From an uncultured Clostridia bacterium (GTDB taxonomy: Bacteria > Bacillota > Clostridia > TANB77 > CAG-508): a stretch of DNA of 10,778 bases. Under the pieces are notes generated by a model that saw only the letters and a program-made list of their open reading frames with translations, had not been told where the DNA came from and ran no database searches. A program made the position numbers and the translations under genes. Positions 1-6,846 of the stretch are shown piece after piece. Position 1 is the first letter of the stretch, and each line of letters starts with the position of its first letter. The DNA lies in NCBI GenBank assembly GCA_948946035.1, contig CARBKU010000028.1, forward strand, positions 1-10,778. The letters are read 5' to 3'.

Positions 1-3000
1 CGATAAGATTTAATTGTTTATTATTGTATATATGAAATACCTTTGAATAGCTACTTTTATAATAAATACAAGAAGTGATAATTGATGCACAAATATCAAC
101 TGGACTTAAATCTATTTTTAATTTTGAAAGAGATTTAGGTATTTTAGTTAGTTTTGAAAGAGTAATAATTCTATTTAGAAATGCATTTTTTTTGTCATTT
201 TCCTGAAATTTTCCATCTAAAAATCTTGCTGTTATATTTCCTAATCTATAAACAGATATTTGCATTCCTAAATTAATAGCTTCCCATATTTTGTACTCAG
301 CTTTAAATTTAGTTTTAATGTATATGTTTTCTTCATAATTTTGCCCAACATATAGAGAATGTTCATCAAATTTTACAGGTTTATCTGAATCAATAATAGA
401 AGCAGATACAGATGTAGTAGAAATATGATTCATATAAATAGAAAATTCTTTGCAAAATTCTATTATATTTATTGTACCTGTTACATTAATTAGTTCAAAT
501 AAATCACTATTTCCATAATGGTCTACTAATGCAGCAGAATGAATTACTAAATCAATTTGTTTACCTAATGATTCATAGTTTTTGTTACTTAAACCAAGTT
601 TTGGTGATGAAATATCTGAAACTATAACTTGTATACGTTTATCAACTAATGGTAAAATATCTTTGCCAAAATAATAAGTTAATTTTTGTATTAATCTATC
701 TTTTGAATATTCGCCATTTTTGTTGCGTATTAAGCAATAAATATTAGAATTTGTATTTTTTAGTAATTCATATAAAATGTGAATTCCTAGATAGCCTGTT
801 GAACCAGTAAGTAGTATATTTTTTGCTGTAATTTTTTGATTAGAAAATGTTTCATTAAAATCATAATATAAATTTTCTGACATTGATTTTTGATATACAT
901 TCGATTTTTTTGGTAATGTAAAGTTATCTGAAACACCTCTAATTGTTTTAAATTCATAAATATCTTGTATATTAACTATAAAATTCTTTTCTAATAATTC
1001 AATTGTAATTTTCATTAATGTTAATGAATCTGCACCTAGTTCTAAAATGTTGTCATCTATTCCAATATGAGTAGCATTTAATGTTTTTTCTAAAATTTCT
1101 TGAAATGTTTTTTCAAAATCGTTTCTAGGTTCTATGTATTTTGAATTAGTTTCAACTTTAATAGGCATATTTAAAAGTGTTTTTCTATCTATTTTTCCAT
1201 TACTTGTAAGTGGCATTTTATCTAAAAATACAAAGAAATTAGGTATCATGTATTCAGGTACAAGTTTTGAAATATATAATTTTAATTCATTAGAAGATAG
1301 TTTTTCATTTGCAACTATATATGCAACTAAATATGAGTCTGTATCACCATTTGTTTTAGGTAAGACAACACATTTTGATATATGTGGATGTGTTAGTAGT
1401 TTTGTTTCTATTTCACCAATTTCTATACGAAACCCTCTAATTTTCACCTGATTATCTATTCTTCCAATATAATATAAATCTCCATTTTTATGAAGAATGG
1501 CATTGTCAGCAGAACGATATAGAATTTCATCAGGATTATATGGGTTTTGTATGAATTTTTCGCTATTTAATTCAGGTCTATTTAAATAACCCTTACATAC
1601 ACCTAATCCACTTACACACATTTCTCCTTCTATACCATATGGTAGTATATGCAAATATTTATCCATTACATATACTTTTAAAGTAGGGATAGATTTTCCT
1701 ATATTAGAATTAGATAATAATAGGTCTGTGTCACTTAATTCTTTAAAAGTAACATGGACAGTAGTTTCTGTGATTCCATACATGTTTATTATTTTTGTAA
1801 ATGGATATTTATCTTTCCAAGGTTTTACTAAATTTGGTTTTAAAGCTTCTCCTCCAAATATAATATATCTAATAGACAGACTATTTTCTTCATTTAAAAG
1901 CTCTCTATCTAATAAGTTATAAAAATAAGTTGGTGTTTGATTTAAAACAGTTACATTTTCATCTTTAAGCAATTTTAAAAATTTTTTAGGGTCTTTTGCA
2001 GTAGGTTCTGGTACTAAAATTAATTTTGAACCATATAATAAACATGCATATAATTCCCAAACTGAAAAATCAAATGCTACAGAATGGAACATAGTCCATG
2101 TATCGTTTTCGTTAAAGTCAAATTGGAAGCTTTCATTTTTTATTAAACGTACAACATTTCTATGGCATAACATTACTCCTTTAGGTGTTCCTGTTGAACC
2201 TGATGTATATATAATATAAATTAAGTCTTCAGGAGAATTTATATTTGGTAAGTTTTCTTCTAAATTGTTATAAAGTTCATTTGTAGATGAAATATCTAAT
2301 AAGTAACAAGGAATATAAATATTTAAATCATTTTTATGTGTGGAATTAGTTAAAAAAATTTTTGCTTTACTATCGTTTAGCATAAAGGTAACTCTGTCTT
2401 GTGGATAAGATAAATCTATAGGAAGATAACATCCACCAGCTTTTAGTATTCCTAGTATTCCAACTATCATTTCAATAGATTTATTTAATCGAATTGCTAT
2501 AACATCATTAGCTTTAATTCCTAAGTTTCTTAGAAAATGAGCAACTTTATTTGCTTTTTTATTTAGTTCATCATATGTTAAATATGTATCTTTAAACTTT
2601 ATTGCAATATTGCTTGGAGTTAAGTTTACTTGTTCTTCAAATAATTGAGTAATTGTTTTATCATTGGGATAAGAACAGTCATTATTACTGTTAATTGATA
2701 ATATTTTTTGTAATTCTTTTGGTGTTGCAATAGATATTTCTTTAATAAACATACTAGGATTATTTATTACTTGTGAAATAATGTGTAATATTCTTGAATG
2801 TATATCAGAAATATCTTCTTCTGTATATTTAGAGATTTTATAATCATATGCAATATTAATTTCACCAGAATCGTTTAAGTCGAAAAAATGAATATCCATA
2901 TCATCTGAAATATTTCCATTAAAATTCCATTCTGATAAATATTTCATATCGTCTTCTGTTCTTATTTTAGTAATTTGGTATGATAGTAATATTTGATATA

Positions 3001-4024
3001 AGTTTGGAACTTTTGAGTCTTCTTTTCTTAAATCTTCTAGTATGTATTGATAAGAATGTTTTTGGTGTCTTAATATTGAAGTTAGATTTAATGCTATATT
3101 ATTTAAAAAAGATATAAAACTATAATTATCTTCAATTTTTACTCTAAATGGTATAGTGTTAATAAACATTCCCATGGTATTTTTTTGTGAAGAGTTTGTC
3201 CTATTTAAAATAGGTGTACCTAAAATAAAGTCGTTAGAGTTATTAATTTTTCCAATATATATGGAATAAATTGCCATTAATAAACTAAATAATGAAACAT
3301 TATAATCTTTACAAAAGGTATTTATTTTTTTTACATATTTATTTTCTAATTTAAAGGTTTTTCTGTTACCTATAGAAGAAAAATCATTGTTGTTAATGTC
3401 CTTGTTAGTAGGAATTGTAATAGAGTCTAAATGGTCTTGTAGGTATTCTTGCCAAAATTGCTTATCTTTTATATATTTATTGCTTTCAATATATTTTTGT
3501 TCGAAATCTATATAATCTATATACGAAAATTTGTTAGGCTCTATTTTTATATTATTAGTTAAGGAATAGTAGTAACTTACGATTTCTTTTGCAATTAATC
3601 CTAATGTCCAAGAGTCAGAAATAATGTGGTGTATATTGACAATTACTCCTCCTGTTGAATCAGGATATTTGAAAATTTTCATGCTAAATAGATTAGAGTT
3701 TAATATGTCAAAAATATGTGACATTGTATTTTTTTCTAATTCATGTAATTCTTCTTCGTTTTCGATTTCTATAGTTTCTATATTATAATTAGTGTTTTCT
3801 TCGAAAAATTGATATATAGTTCCATCTTTTATTGTAAAATTTGTATGGAAGTTGTCGTTTTGATCTATGATTGTTTTTAATGCTTTTTTTAAAATGTCAG
3901 TGTTGAGTTGTTCATATAAGTGTATTGTACCACAGATATTATTTATGTTAGAACCATTAAAGTATAGCTCAGTATTCCATATGCTTTTCTGTGGATTTGT
4001 TAATTTATAATATGTTTTTTCCAT
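1..4024 (-). CDS. Non-ribosomal peptide synthetase, C-A(Thr)-T-R, 3' end cut by window edge
   Basis: This is a cytoplasmic assembly-line enzyme, open over 1341 codons from ATG at 4024 to the left edge. The condensation domain covers about residues 5-440 and has HHIISDS at 132-138, with catalytic His133 and Ser in place of the usual Gly after Asp. The adenylation domain covers about 450-955 and has TSGSTGTPKG at 607-616, FDFSVWE near 651 and NGKID near 944. Its pocket residues D652 F653 W656 N695 I722 G724 M748 V756 H757 K944 match the known threonine code. The carrier domain has LGADSL with the phosphopantetheine Ser at residue 1000. The thioester reductase starts with GSTGYLG at 1074-1080 and has a catalytic Ser/Thr near 1202-1204 and YIKTK at 1235-1239; most of this domain is present. 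The inferred product is an acylated or aminoacylated threonine aldehyde or alcohol. AAGGTG lies 6 nt before the ATG. No phosphopantetheinyl transferase or second module lies to its right. Confidence 0.95.
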   Translation of the reverse strand, partial: MEKTYYKLTNPQKSIWNTELYFNGSNINNICGTIHLYEQLNTDILKKALKTIIDQNDNFHTNFTIKDGTIYQFFEENTNYNIETIEIENEEELHELEKNTMSHIFDILNSNLFSMKIFKYPDSTGGVIVNIHHIISDSWTLGLIAKEIVSYYYSLTNNIKIEPNKFSYIDYIDFEQKYIESNKYIKDKQFWQEYLQDHLDSITIPTNKDINNNDFSSIGNRKTFKLENKYVKKINTFCKDYNVSLFSLLMAIYSIYIGKINNSNDFILGTPILNRTNSSQKNTMGMFINTIPFRVKIEDNYSFISFLNNIALNLTSILRHQKHSYQYILEDLRKEDSKVPNLYQILLSYQITKIRTEDDMKYLSEWNFNGNISDDMDIHFFDLNDSGEINIAYDYKISKYTEEDISDIHSRILHIISQVINNPSMFIKEISIATPKELQKILSINSNNDCSYPNDKTITQLFEEQVNLTPSNIAIKFKDTYLTYDELNKKANKVAHFLRNLGIKANDVIAIRLNKSIEMIVGILGILKAGGCYLPIDLSYPQDRVTFMLNDSKAKIFLTNSTHKNDLNIYIPCYLLDISSTNELYNNLEENLPNINSPEDLIYIIYTSGSTGTPKGVMLCHRNVVRLIKNESFQFDFNENDTWTMFHSVAFDFSVWELYACLLYGSKLILVPEPTAKDPKKFLKLLKDENVTVLNQTPTYFYNLLDRELLNEENSLSIRYIIFGGEALKPNLVKPWKDKYPFTKIINMYGITETTVHVTFKELSDTDLLLSNSNIGKSIPTLKVYVMDKYLHILPYGIEGEMCVSGLGVCKGYLNRPELNSEKFIQNPYNPDEILYRSADNAILHKNGDLYYIGRIDNQVKIRGFRIEIGEIETKLLTHPHISKCVVLPKTNGDTDSYLVAYIVANEKLSSNELKLYISKLVPEYMIPNFFVFLDKMPLTSNGKIDRKTLLNMPIKVETNSKYIEPRNDFEKTFQEILEKTLNATHIGIDDNILELGADSLTLMKITIELLEKNFIVNIQDIYEFKTIRGVSDNFTLPKKSNVYQKSMSENLYYDFNETFSNQKITAKNILLTGSTGYLGIHILYELLKNTNSNIYCLIRNKNGEYSKDRLIQKLTYYFGKDILPLVDKRIQVIVSDISSPKLGLSNKNYESLGKQIDLVIHSAALVDHYGNSDLFELINVTGTINIIEFCKEFSIYMNHISTTSVSASIIDSDKPVKFDEHSLYVGQNYEENIYIKTKFKAEYKIWEAINLGMQISVYRLGNITARFLDGKFQENDKKNAFLNRIITLSKLTKIPKSLSKLKIDLSPVDICASIITSCIYYKSSYSKVFHIYNNKQLNLI

Positions 4025-4054
4025 AAATATCACCTTATTTGTATTATTAGTCAA

Positions 4055-4084
4055 ATTATATAGTTTTTTGTATAAAAAAGTCAA
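4055..4084 (-). promoter_or_regulatory. Sigma-A type promoter of the NRPS gene
   Basis: On the minus strand a TTGACT -35 box (4079-4084) is separated by 18 nt from a perfect TATAAT -10 box (4055-4060). Transcription would start near 4048, leaving a leader of roughly 24 nt that contains the AAGGTG ribosome binding site (4031-4036). The boxes sit inside an imperfect dyad: ACCTTATT..TATTATT at about 4032-4047 against AATAATA..AAGGT at about 4084-4096. The dyad could be an operator, but that is only a suggestion. Confidence 0.7.
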
Positions 4085-4180
4085 TAATAATAAGGTAATT
4101 ACTTTACAAAAATAGAGTAAAAAACAGTTAAATATAAACAGTAACTTGTTTAGAATTTAAAGTTTTGGAAATACTATTTT

Positions 4181-4188
4181 TGAGGTGG
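4181..4188 (+). promoter_or_regulatory. Ribosome binding site deciding a TTG start for the HtrA-like gene
   Basis: The sequence TGAGGTGG lies 5 nt before TTG at 4194. The in-frame GTG at 4185, which would give the longest frame, lies inside this Shine-Dalgarno sequence and has no ribosome binding site of its own, so it is unlikely to be the start. The next ATG (4206) is too far from the site. Confidence 0.75.
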
Positions 4189-4193
4189 CACAC

Positions 4194-5330
4194 TTGAAAA
4201 GTAGAATGAGAAAAAATAAATTAAGAAAAATATTAATTATTTTTGGAATAATAATAGCTTTATGGGCTTTAGGACTTTATATGTATGTTACATATAATAG
4301 GATAGAAATAGGCAATAATAATTATGAAGTAGAAAAGGTACAATCCACAATACAAGAACAAACTGTGGAAAAAGAAGAAGAAAATAGTAAGAAAGTTGCA
4401 GATACAATTGAAGAAACAACAAGAAAAGTAGTAGGAATATCAAAGCTAAAAAATGCAGGCAGTAGTATATTATCAAAAAGCACAGAAAGTGAATTAGGTC
4501 TAGGAACAGGAATTATAGTAAGTGACAATGGATATATATTAAGCAATGAACATGTAACTGGTAGCAAATATAGTAAATGTTATGTAACATTAGAAAATGG
4601 AAGCAATTATGAAGGTACTGTTGCATGGAGTGACACAGATTTGGATTTATCAATTACAAAGATTAACGCTAAAAATTTAGAATATATAAAATTAGGTGAT
4701 TCTAGCAAGATACGAGTTGGAGAAACAGTATATGCAATAGGAAATCCTATTGGGTTTGAATTCAGAAGGACAGTAACATCTGGAATAATAAGTGCAAAGA
4801 ATAGAACAATAAAATTAGAAGAGGAAAACAAATCATCATATATGACTGATTTAATTCAAACAGATGCAACAATAAATCCAGGAAATAGTGGTGGACCATT
4901 AATTTATCCTAATGGAGAGGTAGTAGGAATAAATACAGTAAAAATATCATCAGCAGAGGGAATAGGTTTTGCTATTCCAATAAATATAGTTAAACCAATT
5001 ATAGAAAGTTTTAAAAGTATAGAAGATTTTCAGGAGGCAACAATTGGCATTTATGCTTATGATAGGGAGGTAATTCCATATTTGAATTCTAGTTTAAATC
5101 TTCAATTAGAAAAAGGAATTTATGTAGCACAAATTACTAAAAATGGTCCAGCAGATAATACAGAACTAAAAGAAGGGGATAATATTATAAGTATTGATGG
5201 TACAGAATTAAATACTATGAATGATTTAAGAGAATATATTTATACGAAGAAACCAGGCGATGAGATAAAATTACAGATTAAAAGAGGGAAGATTAATAAA
5301 GAAGTAGCTTTAGTTTTAGGAAAAAAATAA
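4194..5330 (+). CDS. HtrA/DegP-like membrane-anchored serine protease with one PDZ domain
   Basis: This is a trypsin-fold protease of the HtrA family, which degrades or refolds damaged proteins outside the cytoplasmic membrane. From the TTG start it has 378 residues. A basic N-terminus (KSRMRKNKLRK) is followed by one membrane segment at about residues 12-33 (uncleaved signal anchor) and a charged Glu/Lys-rich linker at about 45-80. The protease domain runs from about 95 to 270 and carries a catalytic triad of His120 (SNEHV), Asp151 (DLDLS) and Ser232 (NPGNSGGP). A single PDZ domain runs from about 285 to 375 (KNGPADNTELKEGDNIISIDG). Length and order are normal for Gram-positive HtrA proteins. 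It converges on the M23 gene, and its last two codons and stop lie inside the outer part of the fold-back element. No confident promoter is seen in the short gap upstream. The paralogue (HtrA, HtrB or YyxA type) cannot be decided. Confidence 0.93.
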   Translation: MKSRMRKNKLRKILIIFGIIIALWALGLYMYVTYNRIEIGNNNYEVEKVQSTIQEQTVEKEEENSKKVADTIEETTRKVVGISKLKNAGSSILSKSTESELGLGTGIIVSDNGYILSNEHVTGSKYSKCYVTLENGSNYEGTVAWSDTDLDLSITKINAKNLEYIKLGDSSKIRVGETVYAIGNPIGFEFRRTVTSGIISAKNRTIKLEEENKSSYMTDLIQTDATINPGNSGGPLIYPNGEVVGINTVKISSAEGIGFAIPINIVKPIIESFKSIEDFQEATIGIYAYDREVIPYLNSSLNLQLEKGIYVAQITKNGPADNTELKEGDNIISIDGTELNTMNDLREYIYTKKPGDEIKLQIKRGKINKEVALVLGKK

Positions 5331-5634
5331 TTTTGAAGATAGAAGATGATTTTTGGGGCGGATGAAAAGGTCATAACTATTAAGTCTCAGCAATATTTGC
5401 ATAATTTTTTTAAAGTTTCTCGTTCAAGCTAATTTTCGAAGAAATACTAAATAATTTTTATGGCACCCTTCCGTGTCAAGCACGAACTCTTTCCATAAAA
5501 ATTATTAAGTATTTCTAACTCAATTACTTTCAATTAAAACTTTAAAAAAATTATGCAAATATTGCTGAGACTTAATAGTTATGACCTTTTCATCCGCCCC
5601 AAAAATTGTCTTCCATTTTCAAAATTATTCTTTT
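5321..5634. repeat. Long nested inverted repeat (fold-back element) between convergent genes
   Basis: Bases 5349-5418 are the exact reverse complement of 5537-5606 (70 bp, no mismatch). Inside, 5441-5463 pairs with 5493-5515 (23 bp, one mismatch), and CGTG 5472-5475 pairs with CACG 5481-5484 at the centre. The two unpaired stretches between the stems are 22 and 21 nt, so symmetry is nearly complete around position 5478. Outward, 5321-5348 against 5607-5634 matches at 23 of 28 positions and includes both gene stop codons. As RNA, either strand would form a very long hairpin, which probably ends transcription from both sides. It could be a MITE-like or other palindromic mobile element. No clear target-site duplication or open reading frame is visible in it. 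Confidence 0.95.
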
Positions 5635-6653
5635 ATATTGTATTTTCTGGAGTAATCTTTTGTTTCTTTATTTGACATATAAACTTCTGAACGATTTTTT
5701 TTCAAAAATTCAATTATTTGGTAAACGTCAATCCATATTTCATTTGGGCTATCAAATTGTGATTCATCAAATATTAGCTCCATACCAAAGTGTAAGTGTG
5801 GAACATTGATGTTATTAACATTTTCTTTTATGCTATAACCTGTCATACCAAGGTATCCTATAACGTCTCCAGCTTTTACAGAGCAACCTTCAACAATTCC
5901 TTCTGCATATGGATGGTCTTTTCTTAAGTGTGCATAGTAATAGTAACGTTTTCTGTCTGTACTTCTAATACCAAGTCTCCAACCGCCATATTGATTCCAT
6001 CCAATGTGTTCGATTGTACCAGATTCAACTGCAACAATAGGAGTGCCTATACTTCCCATTAAATCGTTACCAAGATGAGTTCTTTTAAATCCATATGATC
6101 TACTATTTCCAAAATCATCATAATGACTAAAACCATAATTTTTTGCAATCGGCAAAAATGCTTTTATTCCATATTTGTCTGTAAAATTTTTTGTTCCATC
6201 TTCATTTGTAACTTCTATAGAGTAATATCCTATAAATTGTCCTAAGATGGCAGAATAGCTTTCATAGTAATAATTATAGAATTTTAAGTTTTGTGTTATT
6301 TCTTCAATTGTTTTTCCTTTTTGAAGTTCTGATAATAAATTATCTAAATCTTTTTGGTTATTTTTTTTAAAGTCTCCTCCATTTTTACAAGCTAAATATG
6401 CTAAAAGTTCAATCCAATTGTATTGTACAGAAGAGTTTTTAGTATGTGATTCTATATCTAATTTAGCAGTTTGGTTTAGTATTTCACTAGTGACTTTAAA
6501 ATCAACCCATTTTATATAGTCTTTTTTGTTTTCTTCTTCCATGTTTTCGCTATTTGAAAAAGAGTAATAGAAGATTATAGATGTTGTTAAGAAAATAAAC
6601 AGTACAAAAATATATATGATTTTTTTACTTATTTTTATAGATTTAATAACCAA
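5625..6653 (-). CDS. Membrane-anchored M23-family metallopeptidase
   Basis: This is a probable zinc endopeptidase of the lysostaphin/LytM type acting on peptidoglycan cross-bridges or stem peptides outside the membrane. From a TTG start it has 342 residues. A basic N-terminus and one membrane segment at about residues 12-31 are followed by a non-catalytic region at about 45-165 rich in Tyr, Asn and Lys that I do not recognise. The M23 domain runs from about 175 to 320. Zinc ligands are visible as HLGND (His193, Asp197) and PHLHFG (His288), with catalytic-type histidines His242 (YYYAHL) and His286. All key residues are present, so it is predicted active rather than a degenerate scaffold. It converges on the HtrA-like gene, and its final codons (KE, stop) lie in the outer arm of the fold-back element. 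Its physiological role (growth, division or sporulation) is not readable from the sequence. Confidence 0.92.
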   Translation of the reverse strand: MVIKSIKISKKIIYIFVLFIFLTTSIIFYYSFSNSENMEEENKKDYIKWVDFKVTSEILNQTAKLDIESHTKNSSVQYNWIELLAYLACKNGGDFKKNNQKDLDNLLSELQKGKTIEEITQNLKFYNYYYESYSAILGQFIGYYSIEVTNEDGTKNFTDKYGIKAFLPIAKNYGFSHYDDFGNSRSYGFKRTHLGNDLMGSIGTPIVAVESGTIEHIGWNQYGGWRLGIRSTDRKRYYYYAHLRKDHPYAEGIVEGCSVKAGDVIGYLGMTGYSIKENVNNINVPHLHFGMELIFDESQFDSPNEIWIDVYQIIEFLKKNRSEVYMSNKETKDYSRKYNIKE

Positions 6654-6659
6654 TGGAAA

Positions 6660-6666
6660 CACCTCA
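6660..6666 (-). promoter_or_regulatory. Ribosome binding site deciding a TTG start for the M23 gene
   Basis: On the minus strand TGAGGTG is followed after 6 nt (TTTCCA) by TTG at 6653. The in-frame GTG at 6662-6660 is part of this ribosome binding site, so the longer reading from GTG is unlikely. The arrangement copies the one in front of the HtrA-like gene. Confidence 0.75.
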
Positions 6667-6696
6667 TATAAAATATATGGAATTAATTTCTTTAAT

Positions 6697-6727
6697 ATGA
6701 TACATTTTGCCGAAGCTTTCTTGCCAA
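6697..6727 (-). promoter_or_regulatory. Possible promoter of the M23 gene
   Basis: On the minus strand TTGGCA (6722-6727) precedes TATCAT (6697-6702) with a 19-nt spacer. The spacer is longer than ideal, so this is a weak candidate. It lies in the 184-nt gap between the divergent M23 and deaminase-like genes, where some promoter for the minus strand is expected. Confidence 0.35.
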
Positions 6728-6757
6728 TTGTGAAAAAACGAAGATTAAAAGTTATAA

Positions 6758-6786
6758 TTGCATTGAAAATATAAATTATTTATGTT
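6758..6786 (+). promoter_or_regulatory. Possible promoter of the deaminase-SLOG gene
   Basis: TTGCAT (6758-6763) and TATGTT (6781-6786) are spaced by exactly 17 nt. The boxes match the sigma-A consensus only partly. Transcription would begin near 6793, leaving a leader of about 54 nt before the GTG start. Confidence 0.4.
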
Positions 6787-6829
6787 AAAATAATGCTTAA
6801 AAAATAAAGATAGAATGGAGAAAATAATA

Positions 6830-6844
6830 ATGAAAAGGATATAA
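6830..6844 (+). other. Four-codon leader frame (MKRI) just before the deaminase-SLOG start
   Basis: ATG AAA AGG ATA TAA is preceded 9 nt upstream by GGAG (6817-6820), and its stop ends 2 nt before the GTG start of the next gene. The AAAAGGA ribosome binding site of that gene (6833-6839) lies inside this frame. It could couple translation, but such a short frame can easily arise by chance in AT-rich DNA. Confidence 0.2.
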
Positions 6845-6846
6845 TT

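Noticed and set aside
1134..1922. Two plus-strand reading frames of 105 and 64 codons (1134-1451 and 1728-1922)
   Set aside because: They lie antisense within the adenylation and carrier region of the NRPS, whose motifs are unambiguous in the minus frame. Neither has a convincing ribosome binding site.
4288..4831. Minus-strand frames opposite the HtrA-like gene
   Set aside because: They overlap the triad-bearing protease domain in antisense and encode Leu/Phe/Ser-rich sequence typical of shadows of A-rich genes.
5349..5606. Insertion sequence with transposase
   Set aside because: The 258 bp hold no reading frame of useful length, and no target-site duplication is clear next to the arms.
5606..5809. 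A 67-codon plus-strand frame starting at the edge of the fold-back element
   Set aside because: It is antisense to the catalytic end of the M23 gene, including the PHLHFG motif, and shows no resemblance to a protein family.
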